A stretch of 10,084 nt of DNA from JBBPYR01 sp038199755. GTDB lineage: Bacteria > Chloroflexota > Ktedonobacteria > Ktedonobacterales > Ktedonobacteraceae. Made by a program: the position numbers and the translations under genes. Within the stretch, counting starts at the first letter, position 1, and each line of letters starts with the position of its first letter. The stretch covers positions 1 through 10,084 of the forward strand of contig JBBPYR010000188.1 in assembly GCA_038199755.1 (NCBI GenBank), in the 5' to 3' direction. Below are positions 1-7,196 of this stretch, one piece after another. A model generated the notes under the pieces. That model had not been told where the DNA came from. It was given only the letters and a program-made list of their open reading frames with translations, and searched no databases.

Positions 1-35
1 GGCGATCACACATGCACACTACCCATGATCTTCTC

Positions 36-1322
36 TTAGCTTTTCATCAAGGCTTCGATATCGGCAATCTCTTTCGGCACACGAGCAGTCAACACCTCAC
101 AGCCATCCGCTGTGACAAGCACATCATCCTCGACCCGCACACCAATATTCCAATATGTGCTATCCACACCCTCAATCCCCTCGGCGATATACACCCCTGG
201 CTCAATCGTCAGCACCATGCCAGGGGCCAGCGGACGCCATTGCCCATCTTCCCCCTTATACGGGCCGCGATCATGCGTATCCAGACCGAGCCAGTGGCTA
301 GCACTATGCATATAAAATGTGCTATGCTTCTTCTCCTCAATCAACGCATCGATATCGCCCTGCAACCAGCCCAAATCAACGAGCCCACGTGTGATAATCT
401 CCACCGTGACGTTGTGAATATCTTCCAGCGTCTTACCAGGCTTCACGCTCGCGATGGCGGCCTTATTCGCCTGCAACACCAACTCATAAATCACCCGCTG
501 CGGAGCCGTGAAACGGCCATTCACAGGAAATGTGCGCGTAATATCGCCACAATAATACTCATATTCCGCACCCGCATCAACAAGTACCAGTTCGCCATCC
601 TCGATCCGCCGGGTGTTGTCCACATAATGCATCGTGCAAGCATTCGGGCCAGAGCCAACAATAGACTCATAGCTAACACGCAGCGCGCCCCGCTTGCGAA
701 ACACATATTCAAGCTCAGCCTGTAGCTGATACTCATACATGCCAACACGAGCCGCCTTCATTGCCGCGATATGCCCCTCCGCCGAAATGTCTGCCGCCTG
801 ACGCAGCAAGGCAATCTCGTCGGCCTGCTTCACCAAGCGTAGCTCATCGAGAATTGTACCAGGATCAAGCACCGCCTTCAGCGGATTCATGCGTGTAAAA
901 TAACTTTTGAAACGCTCGATCAGTTGTCCATCCAGAAACTGACCCACGCCATTGCCATAGTAGAGCGTTGAGCTCCCTTGCAGGTACTGCGGCAACTTCT
1001 CACCCAATTGATCCAGCGTATAAGCAATATCAGCCCCATAGTATTCCATTGCCCTCTCCACCCCTATACGCTTACCCGTCCAGATCTCCTCTACTGGATT
1101 GTATGCTTGCACAAACAGCACATACTGGTGCTCTTTATGCTGTGGCGCGAGCACACAAATCGCGCCAGCCTCTGCAAGACCCGTCAGATAGTAGAAGTCG
1201 CTATCCTGGCGGTACGGTACCGCCGCCTCCTGAGCAAGCTCAAACGCGGGCGCACTCCGAAAAATTGCGACACTCTTCGGCTGCATTTGCTCCATAAAAG
1301 CCTTACGCCTCGCCTCATACAT
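36..1322 (-). CDS. pepP: Xaa-Pro aminopeptidase (aminopeptidase P, M24B family)
   Basis: Cytosolic metallopeptidase that removes an N-terminal residue when proline is second. The 428-residue product has the two-domain layout of bacterial aminopeptidase P: an N-terminal AMP_N domain (about 1-150, with VPYRQDSDFYYLTG at 35-48) and a pita-bread catalytic domain (about 160-425). All five dinuclear metal ligands are visible: D249 (LVDAGAEYEY), D260 (CGDITRTF), H343 (HSASHWLGLDTHD), E374 (TIEPGVYI) and E398 (GVRVEDDV). H350 matches the second catalytic His. Length is close to E. coli PepP (about 440). The ATG at 1322 follows GAAAGG at a usable distance, and the N-terminus aligns with PepP without a gap (EQMQPKSVAI), so this start is preferred over the ATG ten codons in. 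It lies 75 nt downstream of map on the same strand with no clear terminator between, so co-transcription is likely. The family call is firm; substrate range is inferred. Confidence 0.95.
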   Translation of the reverse strand: MYEARRKAFMEQMQPKSVAIFRSAPAFELAQEAAVPYRQDSDFYYLTGLAEAGAICVLAPQHKEHQYVLFVQAYNPVEEIWTGKRIGVERAMEYYGADIAYTLDQLGEKLPQYLQGSSTLYYGNGVGQFLDGQLIERFKSYFTRMNPLKAVLDPGTILDELRLVKQADEIALLRQAADISAEGHIAAMKAARVGMYEYQLQAELEYVFRKRGALRVSYESIVGSGPNACTMHYVDNTRRIEDGELVLVDAGAEYEYYCGDITRTFPVNGRFTAPQRVIYELVLQANKAAIASVKPGKTLEDIHNVTVEIITRGLVDLGWLQGDIDALIEEKKHSTFYMHSASHWLGLDTHDRGPYKGEDGQWRPLAPGMVLTIEPGVYIAEGIEGVDSTYWNIGVRVEDDVLVTADGCEVLTARVPKEIADIEALMKS

Positions 1323-1397
1323 ATGAGGATACCTTTCTCGCTATGGAACCATCCCTTTTGAATGCTCTCTAGAGTGCTCCCATGTTCCTTCATCGGG

Positions 1398-2207
1398 CTA
1401 CAATGCCCATGCCTGACCGTCGGGACCCGTCGTCAAAACCTGCACACCGTCCTTCGTAATCGCAACGGTATGCTCAAAATGGGCACTGGGCCGTCCATCT
1501 TGCGTCACGATGGTCCAATGGTCAGCCAGCGTCCTTGTCTGCTTATGACCCATGTTCACCATTGGCTCAATCGCAATCACCGTACCCGGCCTCAGTTGAA
1601 AATCGCCCAGAGCCTCGTATTGCAGCGTATAGTAATTTGGCACCTGCGGCGCTTCCCACAGGTTATGGCCAATGCCGTGCCCGACCAACCCTTCCACAAC
1701 CGAGAAACCCGCCTCCTTGACATAGGCCTCTATCTCACGCGCCACCTGACTCCAGAGCGTCTTCTTCGGAATCAGCTCAAGTGCAAGGCGTAATGCCCCT
1801 TCGGTGATATCCAGCAGCCGCTGCACCTTCGGATTGATCTTGCCCACAGCGTGCGTCACTGCCGCGTCACCACACCAGCCCTGCAACTTGCAGCCGATAT
1901 CGACACTCACCACATCGCCCTCTTTCAGACGACGATTGCCCGGAATGCCATGCACAATTTGCTCGTTGACCGAAATACACGCCGCCGCCGGAAAAGGCAC
2001 ATTGCCAGTATTGCTCGGCACCCCCTTAAACAAGGCAATCGCATCATTATCGGCGATAAATCGTTCTACCGCTGCATTAATTTCGGCGGTAGTTACCCCT
2101 GGTCTGATCCGCGTCTGGGCCACCTGGTGCGCCTGCCAGACCAGCAGCCCTGCCTGACGCATCTGTGCGATCTCACGCTCACTACGGAGCGTCTGCTGTT
2201 GGGCCAT
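1398..2207 (-). CDS. map: Methionine aminopeptidase, type I
   Basis: Removes the initiator methionine from nascent proteins; cytosolic and usually essential. The 269-residue protein is a single pita-bread domain with the standard ligands D103 (SVDIGCK), D114 (GWCGDAAVTHA), H177 (VGHGIGH), E214 (IAIEPMVN) and E245 (AHFEHTVAI). The substrate-pocket His is kept at H86 (CISVNEQIVHGIPG). There is no zinc-finger extension and no type II insert, so it is type Ia. Oddity: the second conserved His of the family (E. coli H178, in GFHEEP) is tryptophan here (W184 in GHNLWEAPQVPN). The ATG at 2207 has a GGAAAGG Shine-Dalgarno about 12 nt upstream. It follows padR in the same direction after 107 nt, which hold a separate promoter with operator-like repeats. 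Ktedonobacter-like genomes may carry more than one map, and this could be the divergent copy; that is not testable here. Confidence 0.93.
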   Translation of the reverse strand: MAQQQTLRSEREIAQMRQAGLLVWQAHQVAQTRIRPGVTTAEINAAVERFIADNDAIALFKGVPSNTGNVPFPAAACISVNEQIVHGIPGNRRLKEGDVVSVDIGCKLQGWCGDAAVTHAVGKINPKVQRLLDITEGALRLALELIPKKTLWSQVAREIEAYVKEAGFSVVEGLVGHGIGHNLWEAPQVPNYYTLQYEALGDFQLRPGTVIAIEPMVNMGHKQTRTLADHWTIVTQDGRPSAHFEHTVAITKDGVQVLTTGPDGQAWAL

Positions 2208-2243
2208 CGCTTGCCCTACCTTTCCAATACCATAGCTTATACA

Positions 2244-2283
2244 TTATTCAAATTTGTATAGATATTGTTATTCAAATTTGTAT
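2244..2283. repeat. Two 16-bp direct repeats, operator-like, upstream of map
   Basis: TTATTCAAATTTGTAT occurs at 2244-2259 and again, identically, at 2268-2283. The period is 24 bp, so the sites are close to the same face of the helix. Each copy contains the 8-bp palindrome CAAATTTG. The right copy sits between the -35 and -10 of the candidate map promoter and the left copy just downstream of it. This is the usual geometry of repressor sites. Which protein binds is unknown; the PadR regulator encoded next door is one candidate. Confidence 0.55.
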
Positions 2284-2292
2284 GTTTGTCAA
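2265..2292 (-). promoter_or_regulatory. Candidate map promoter
   Basis: On the minus strand a perfect TTGACA lies at 2287-2292, followed after 16-17 nt by a weak -10 (TAACAA or AACAAT, 2264-2270). The spacer is almost filled by one copy of a 16-bp repeat. It would drive map and pepP apart from padR. The -35 is clear; the -10 is poor, which fits a regulated promoter or a wrongly placed -10. Confidence 0.5.
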
Positions 2293-2314
2293 GTGCCAAA
2301 ATGTAACTCTAGCA

Positions 2315-2866
2315 TCATGGCAGATCGCCACATTCAACCTTGCAGAGCACTTCTTCCAGCCAGCGAATCTCAGTTTCCATATGCGCGATCATCAAACGCA
2401 TGCCTTCCGCGAGGTGACGAGGTCGAGCGGCATTGTGCGTATCTTCGGCAGGTTGCACATGCCGTAACATGACAACAGAGCCACGCAACTGATCGGCCCG
2501 ATGGCGTAGAGCCTTGAGCAAATCAGCGCGTGGCATTTGATCCATGAAGGTAAGAGCGATTTGAAAGGGGTCAATCGTGGGTTTTAGCTCCCACCAATAT
2601 TCCTGAAGTAGGTGCTCGAACTCCGCTTTTCCCCTCTCAGTGATCACATATTCAGTGCGCGCCCCCTGCCGCTCGCTGCCATCAGTATTGATTGCCTCAA
2701 TCAAACCCTCTTCCGCCATTTTCCCTAGCGCAGAATAAATCGAGCCGTAGGCAATACTAGCCCAATGATCGGCATGCATCTGTTCCAACTCACGCCGCAC
2801 ATCGTACCCATGAATTGGTTGCCTGCGTAGCAGCACTCCCAATAATAATAGCCGTATTGAAGACAT
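2315..2866 (-). CDS. PadR-family transcriptional regulator
   Basis: A 183-residue DNA-binding regulator. Residues 1-85 form the PadR winged helix-turn-helix: an N-terminal helix (SSIRLLLLGVLLRRQPIHGYDV), the recognition part with YGSIYSALGKMAEEGLIE (40-57), and the wing with GARTEYVITERGKAEFEHLL (68-87). Residues 95-175 form the helical C-terminal dimerisation domain (Vir_act_alpha_C type), making it a subfamily-1 length PadR. ATG at 2866 with GGTGA about 9 nt upstream. Members usually repress an adjacent transporter or enzyme and themselves, released by a small ligand. No such target is adjacent: downstream are map and pepP, upstream the repeat block. A 23-bp perfect palindrome at its own promoter suggests autoregulation. 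The ligand is unknown. Confidence 0.9.
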   Translation of the reverse strand: MSSIRLLLLGVLLRRQPIHGYDVRRELEQMHADHWASIAYGSIYSALGKMAEEGLIEAINTDGSERQGARTEYVITERGKAEFEHLLQEYWWELKPTIDPFQIALTFMDQMPRADLLKALRHRADQLRGSVVMLRHVQPAEDTHNAARPRHLAEGMRLMIAHMETEIRWLEEVLCKVECGDLP

Positions 2867-2880
2867 AACTGTTTTTCACC

Positions 2881-2913
2881 ATAATAACCCGATGACCAAT
2901 TTCATTGGTCATC
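2881..2913 (-). promoter_or_regulatory. padR promoter with 23-bp palindromic operator
   Basis: GATGACCAAT (2891-2900), TTC, ATTGGTCATC (2904-2913) is a perfect 10-bp inverted repeat with a 3-nt centre. A -10-like TATTAT (minus strand, 2881-2886) lies just downstream, about 14 nt before the padR ATG. No good -35 is visible, and the palindrome covers the place where it would be. The best reading is an autoregulatory operator for the PadR protein. The leader between the -10 and the ATG would be very short. Confidence 0.65.
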
Positions 2914-2930
2914 ACATTGCAGCAGCGAAG

Positions 2931-3082
2931 CACGCTGCAGACCCGTAGGGACCAGATTTATCGCGTCCTACGCTGCAGACCCGTAGGGACCAGATTTATC
3001 GCGTCCTACGCTCAATTCATTGAGCGAGATCCACCGAATCTCTGGCGATAAATCGCCGTGGGCGCGCTAAAGCTGGCCCCTA
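2931..3082. repeat. Intergenic repeat block: 38-bp tandem repeat plus inverted diverged copy
   Basis: A 38-bp unit occurs twice in tandem (2933-2970 and 2971-3008, identical), followed by a partial third start (CGCT, 3009-3012). Its core, TAGGGACCAGATTTATCGCG plus TCC (2946-2968 and 2984-3006), recurs inverted at 3060-3082 with 4 differences in 23. Between the facing copies are short palindromes: CGCTCAAT-TC-ATTGAGCG (3009-3026), GAGAT/ATCTC (from about 3026 to 3043) and GGCGAT-AA-ATCGCC (3044-3057). There is no open frame of note. It resembles a non-autonomous, MITE- or REP-like dispersed element with terminal inverted repeats, one end duplicated. It lies between the end of the pdh-macrodomain operon and padR, so the hairpins might also end transcription. 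Confidence 0.7.
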
Positions 3083-3149
3083 CAGATGGGTTTCCATAAT
3101 TACCAGATTCTTTATATCAACCATTATAATCGCGTCCGTCCGACACCGC

Positions 3150-3683
3150 TCAGCCCACCAATTGCGTTAACGCTCGCGCAAACGCCTGATACGAGTCCAC
3201 GCCAAACAGCACAAACGTCACTTCCCGCAAACTTGTAGGCTGCTTGATATGCTCAATCACCGTTTTCACGGCGATCGGAGCCGCCTCATCCAGCGGATAC
3301 CCATACACCCCCGTGCTCAATGAAGGAAAAGCGATGCTCCGTATCTGGTGCTGCTCCGCCAATTTGAGGCACGTTTCATAGGCACTGGCAAGCAAGCGTG
3401 CATCTTCATCCTTACCACGATAGATCGGCCCAACCGCGTGATACACATAACGTGCCTTGAGTTTACCAGCCGTAGTAGGTACCGCGCTTCCCGTGGGGCA
3501 TCCGCCGATTTTGTCGCATTCCACCATAATAGTCGGACCACCGGCGCGGTGAATGGCACCATCAACGCCACCACCACCTGCCAGTGCGGAATTGGCGGCA
3601 TTGACAATTGCATCGGCCTCCACCTCAACGATGTTTCCGCGCAACAAAGCCAACGTCACCCCATTGATACTGCGTGTCGTCAT
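3150..3683 (-). CDS. Macrodomain protein, YmdB/MacroD type (O-acetyl-ADP-ribose deacetylase)
   Basis: A single macrodomain of 177 residues from the chosen ATG, the same length as E. coli YmdB. Members hydrolyse O-acetyl-ADP-ribose and remove mono-ADP-ribose from acidic side chains. Visible motifs, numbered from that ATG: DAIVNAANSALAGGGGVDGA with N31 and D41 matching the catalytic Asn/Asp of YmdB, VYHAVGP at 80-86, and the phosphate loop STGVYGYP at 123-130. The frame can be extended to a TTG overlapping the E2 stop, or to an ATG at 3695 with AGGGG. The ATG at 3683 is preferred because GGAGG sits 5 nt upstream and the family N-terminus fits. It starts 26 nt after the E2 gene on the same strand, so it is almost certainly the fourth gene of the pdh operon, an unusual partner for that complex. 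Confidence 0.9.
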   Translation of the reverse strand: MTTRSINGVTLALLRGNIVEVEADAIVNAANSALAGGGGVDGAIHRAGGPTIMVECDKIGGCPTGSAVPTTAGKLKARYVYHAVGPIYRGKDEDARLLASAYETCLKLAEQHQIRSIAFPSLSTGVYGYPLDEAAPIAVKTVIEHIKQPTSLREVTFVLFGVDSYQAFARALTQLVG

Positions 3684-3709
3684 AAATGCCTCCATGCGCA
3701 CCCCTACTC

Positions 3710-5080
3710 TCAAATCAACAAACCGAAGGGCTCTTCAATCAGCCGTTTGACCTGCTGCAAGAAACGAGCTGCCACCGCACCATCAATGGCACGATGATCA
3801 GCGGAGAGCGTCACCTTCATACGGTCACGCACCACCACCTGACCATCCACAACCGCGGGCGTGGGCGTAATCGAGCCAACCGCGAGAATAGCTGACTCCG
3901 GCGGATTAATCACAGCCGTAAAGCTATCCACATCATACATGCCCAGGTTGCTGATCGTGAAGGTGCCGCCACTAAAATCTTCTGGCTTGAGCTTTCCCGT
4001 CCGCGCCAATTCCGCCAAACGGCGTGTCTCACGTGTAATCTCCAGCACGCTCAACTGAGCAGCATTGCGTATCACTGGTACAATCAACCCCTGCTCCAGA
4101 GCAACTGCGACACCGATATTCACCTGCTTCTTCTGCAACAAGCGATCTTCGGCAAAGGATACATTCATCTCCGGCATACGCACCAGCGAACGTGCTACCG
4201 CCTTCACAATCAAGTCATTAAAACTGACCTTGAGTGGCGGCTGTTCCTGCGCGGCATACTCATTGATCTGCTGACGCAACGCCGCCAGCTTGCCCGTGTC
4301 GATCACGCTGGTAACATAGATATGCGGTGCTGTTTGCATACTCTGGCTCAGCCGTCGCGCAATCGTACGACGCATGGCAGTGAGCGGAATCTCGACGACA
4401 TCATCCGTGCCACTCTGCACAACAGGTGCGGCTGCAATAGGTTCCGTTAGCGGCTGAGCAGGCAAGGCTGGTGCAGCAAAGGCGGCTGTTGGCTGTGATC
4501 CCTGTGCTTCACGTGCTGCCAGCACAGCTTCGATATCTAACTTAATAATCCGCCCATTGGGACCTGTCCCCTGAATGCGTCGATAATCCAGTTCATGCTC
4601 TTCCGCGAGACGACGTGCGAGCGGCGAAATAAAGACACGCTCCCGCTCAGGAACAACGTTGGTGGAAGTATGAGCAATAGTCGCCATCATCGGTGTAGGT
4701 GTGTCAACGCTCGGTCGCGCAATCGTAGCCTTCTCAACACCAATATTGCTGATAACATTCTGTGCATCTTTCGTCGTGGCACCACTCGGTGTAATGGCCT
4801 CGCCAGCAGCATTTGCTCCATTGCTACCGCCAGGGAGCGGCTCGTCAAGCCCACCTACCAGAGCAATACCCGCCCCAATAGGTGCCGAATTCCCCTCTTG
4901 CACCAGGATTTTACGCAATACACCGCTGGAGAACGACTCAATCTCGATATTTACCTTATCGGTCTCCACCTCAGCGATAGGTTCGCCCTTCTTGACGGCA
5001 TCGCCTTCCTGCTTGAGCCAGCGTAAAATCTTGCCCTCTTCCATGGTATCGCCCATCTTGGGCATTTCTACTGTTTTCAT
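3710..5080 (-). CDS. pdhC: Pyruvate dehydrogenase E2, dihydrolipoamide acetyltransferase
   Basis: Core acyltransferase of the 2-oxoacid dehydrogenase complex; it moves the acetyl group from lipoyl-lysine to CoA. The 456 residues show one lipoyl domain (2-76) with the lipoylated Lys at K42 in EVETDKVNIEIES, a linker rich in Ala, Pro and Thr (about 80-145), a peripheral-subunit-binding domain (about 149-186, FISPLARRLAEEHELD and GTGPNGRIIKLDI), a second Ala/Pro linker, and the catalytic domain (228-456) ending in SADHRAIDGA, with catalytic H429 and D433. ATG at 5080 follows a purine-rich AAGAGAAGAAAG. The gene is 18 nt downstream of E1-beta. Neighbouring E1 genes of the PDH type favour pyruvate over branched-chain or acetoin substrates, though sequence alone does not settle this. 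Confidence 0.93.
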   Translation of the reverse strand: MKTVEMPKMGDTMEEGKILRWLKQEGDAVKKGEPIAEVETDKVNIEIESFSSGVLRKILVQEGNSAPIGAGIALVGGLDEPLPGGSNGANAAGEAITPSGATTKDAQNVISNIGVEKATIARPSVDTPTPMMATIAHTSTNVVPERERVFISPLARRLAEEHELDYRRIQGTGPNGRIIKLDIEAVLAAREAQGSQPTAAFAAPALPAQPLTEPIAAAPVVQSGTDDVVEIPLTAMRRTIARRLSQSMQTAPHIYVTSVIDTGKLAALRQQINEYAAQEQPPLKVSFNDLIVKAVARSLVRMPEMNVSFAEDRLLQKKQVNIGVAVALEQGLIVPVIRNAAQLSVLEITRETRRLAELARTGKLKPEDFSGGTFTISNLGMYDVDSFTAVINPPESAILAVGSITPTPAVVDGQVVVRDRMKVTLSADHRAIDGAVAARFLQQVKRLIEEPFGLLI

Positions 5081-5098
5081 CTTTCTTCTCTTACCCTG

Positions 5099-6097
5099 TT
5101 AGCGGCGCACCAGAGCGGCTGGCACAATAGCTTTGACCGCGCTGATAATATCATTTTTCTTGGGCAGGGCTGCACGTTCCAACACCTTTGAATAGGGCAT
5201 GGGGACATCCGCGCCAGTAACATGCTGAATGGGTGCATCCAGATAATCGAAGGCATGCTCATAGATGAGTGCCGCCAGCCCCTGGCCCGTGCCGTAATAC
5301 TTCCAACCCTCCTCGGCAATCACCACGCGATTCGTCTTCTTGACCGAGTCCACGATCAAATCAATATCAACGGGACGCACACTGCGCAGATCAACCACCT
5401 CCGCCTCAATGCCCTCTTTCGCTAGATCTTCCGCCGCCTGTAAGGTCACATGCAGCATACGCGAGAAGGTGAGCAGGGTAATATCGCGTCCCTCGCGCTT
5501 CACCTCTGCCTCGTTGAGCGGCACTGTATATTCGACCTCTTCATCAGGCACCTCACCCTTGATGTTATAGAGCAATTCATGCTCTATAAACAACACCGGG
5601 TCGGGGTCGCGCACAGCAGATTTCAGCATGCCCTTCGCGTCATACGGCGTCGCGGGCATCACCACCTTCAAGCCCGGAATGTGGGCATAGAGCGTTTCGA
5701 GCATCTGCGAGTGCTGCGCAGCCCGTTGTGCGCCGCCACCACCTGGCATACGAATAACGAGCGGCAACTGCACCTGTCCACCAAACATATAGCGGAACTT
5801 CGCAGCGTTGTTAATAATCATGTCGCTCGCCAGCAGGCTAAAGTTGATCGTCATGATCTCAAGAATCGGGCGTAAGCCACCCAGAGCCGCGCCAATCGCC
5901 GCCCCTGTGATCACCTCCTCCGCCAACGGAGTATCACGCACACGCTTCTCCCCAAACTCCTCAATCAACCCTTTGGTGACAGCATAGGTACCGCCATAAC
6001 CCGCGATATCCTCGCCCATGATAAAAACACGCTCGTCACGTCTCATCTCCTCGCGGATAGCCTCACGGAGCGCGTCACGAAATGTAATGGTACGCAT
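5099..6097 (-). CDS. pdhB: Pyruvate dehydrogenase E1 component, beta subunit
   Basis: Beta half of the alpha2-beta2 thiamine-diphosphate decarboxylase that feeds acetyl groups to E2. The 332-residue length is normal. Seen in order: the N-terminal GEDIAGYGGTYAVTKGL (28-44), DTPLAE with E60 as the Glu that contacts the aminopyrimidine of ThDP, GGGGAQRAAQHSQ with active-site H129, MPATPYDAKG (147-156), the C-terminal transketolase domain (DLRSVRPVDID, 236-246), and TGADVPMPYSKVLE (294-307), which contacts the E2 binding domain. ATG at 6097 has AAGAGAGAAG directly upstream. It lies 19 nt after E1-alpha. The spacers before pdhB and pdhC are alike (AGGG-TAAGAGA-purines), pointing to matched translation of the subunits. 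Confidence 0.94.
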   Translation of the reverse strand: MRTITFRDALREAIREEMRRDERVFIMGEDIAGYGGTYAVTKGLIEEFGEKRVRDTPLAEEVITGAAIGAALGGLRPILEIMTINFSLLASDMIINNAAKFRYMFGGQVQLPLVIRMPGGGGAQRAAQHSQMLETLYAHIPGLKVVMPATPYDAKGMLKSAVRDPDPVLFIEHELLYNIKGEVPDEEVEYTVPLNEAEVKREGRDITLLTFSRMLHVTLQAAEDLAKEGIEAEVVDLRSVRPVDIDLIVDSVKKTNRVVIAEEGWKYYGTGQGLAALIYEHAFDYLDAPIQHVTGADVPMPYSKVLERAALPKKNDIISAVKAIVPAALVRR

Positions 6098-6116
6098 CTT
6101 CTCTCTTATCCCTCAA

Positions 6117-7142
6117 TTATGTTCTTGGATAACGATAAACAAGCGCGCTAGAGTTATCAACCAAAATGTCCGTGTAGAGTTCATCCAATGAAGGATCAGG
6201 ACTATTATCGGCAAACTCGGCGGCATCCTCCGAAACTTGGGTCGCCTTCGCATCGTTTTCGTCAAATTCGTGCTGCGTCGCCACTCCTTGCTCTATTAGC
6301 AGTTTCTCGAAGATGCCAATGGGGTCACGTGTACTGCGCCACTGCTGCTCTTCCTCACGTGTACGATAATAGGCGGGATCAGTCATCGAGTGACCACGGA
6401 AACGATAGGTTTTGACCTCCAGCAGCGTTGGCCCATTGCCAGCACGCGCATGATCGACCGCTCGCGTCATCGCTTCATGCACGGAGAGCACATTCATACC
6501 ATCAACCTGCTCACCAGGGACGCCATAGGCAGCCGCACGCGGCACCAGGCTATTGATCGACCACGCCTTCTCAACGGCCATCCCCATCGAATACTGGTTG
6601 TTTTCGCAGATGTAGACAACCGGCAATTTCCATAGAGCCGCCAGGTTCATCGACTCGTGGAACGCCCCCTCATCCACCGCACCATCCCCAAAGTAGCAAG
6701 CAGTCACGAACTCTTCTCCCTGGTATTGTGCGGCCAGAGCAATGCCAGCCGCAATCGGCAATTGTGCCGCCACAATGCCATTGCCACCGAGAATGCCCAG
6801 TTCGTTGCTCCACATATGCATGGAGCCGCCTTTTCCCTTGCTACAGCCAGTTGCTTTACCAAATAATTCCGCCATCACCGCTCGTGGCTCCATCCCCTTC
6901 GCAATGGCGTGGCCGTGCTCGCGATAACTGCACAGAATCTTATCCTCTGGCCGCAGCACGGCGATACTCCCCACCCCGATGGCTTCCTGACCAATATACA
7001 GGTGCATGAAGCCACCAATCTTGCCTCGTGTATATTCTTCCGCACTCTTTTCTTCAAAGCGGCGTAAGAGTGCCATCATATAATGCATTTGCAGTAACTG
7101 TGTTCGCGTCAACCCATTAAGCGTTGCGTTACTGATCGCCAT
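6117..7142 (-). CDS. pdhA: Pyruvate dehydrogenase E1 component, alpha subunit
   Basis: Alpha half of the E1 heterotetramer; it binds the diphosphate of ThDP through Mg2+ and starts pyruvate decarboxylation. The 341 residues carry the family marks: GGFMHLYIGQEA (43-54), YREHGH (73-78), KGKGGSMHM (102-110), and the ThDP motif from GDG (152-154) to NN (181-182), with the usual spacing of about 30. The loop YRFRGHSMTDP (246-256) corresponds to the phosphorylation-loop region of eukaryotic E1-alpha; the His-Ser is present. The C-terminal 40 residues are acidic and variable. ATG at 7142 follows AAGGGGGG, a strong ribosome site. It is the first gene of pdhA-pdhB-pdhC-macrodomain. Similarity in the 246-256 loop is of PDH rather than acetoin type. 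No E3 gene is in the window. Confidence 0.94.
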   Translation of the reverse strand: MAISNATLNGLTRTQLLQMHYMMALLRRFEEKSAEEYTRGKIGGFMHLYIGQEAIGVGSIAVLRPEDKILCSYREHGHAIAKGMEPRAVMAELFGKATGCSKGKGGSMHMWSNELGILGGNGIVAAQLPIAAGIALAAQYQGEEFVTACYFGDGAVDEGAFHESMNLAALWKLPVVYICENNQYSMGMAVEKAWSINSLVPRAAAYGVPGEQVDGMNVLSVHEAMTRAVDHARAGNGPTLLEVKTYRFRGHSMTDPAYYRTREEEQQWRSTRDPIGIFEKLLIEQGVATQHEFDENDAKATQVSEDAAEFADNSPDPSLDELYTDILVDNSSALVYRYPRT

Positions 7143-7196
7143 AGGCCCCCCTTGTATATGTTTAGTGGTTGGATAAATAAAAGGTGCCTATTCCAA

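Noticed and set aside
12..725. Plus-strand open frame of 237 codons opposite pepP
   Set aside because: It is the complement of a gene with all catalytic residues; the translation has no family features and is rich in His, Arg and Ile as expected of a shadow frame.
2933..3012. The 38-bp repeats as a CRISPR array
   Set aside because: The two copies abut with no spacer between them, only two full units exist, and no cas gene is near.
3083..3149. Intrinsic terminator for the pdh-macrodomain operon directly after its last stop
   Set aside because: No stem followed by a T run could be found in this AT-rich stretch; termination may occur in the repeat block beyond.
3684..3713. TTG start for the macrodomain protein overlapping the E2 stop
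   Set aside because: It would add ten residues absent from YmdB-type proteins; the ATG at 3683 has GGAGG at 5 nt and gives the family's usual 177 residues.
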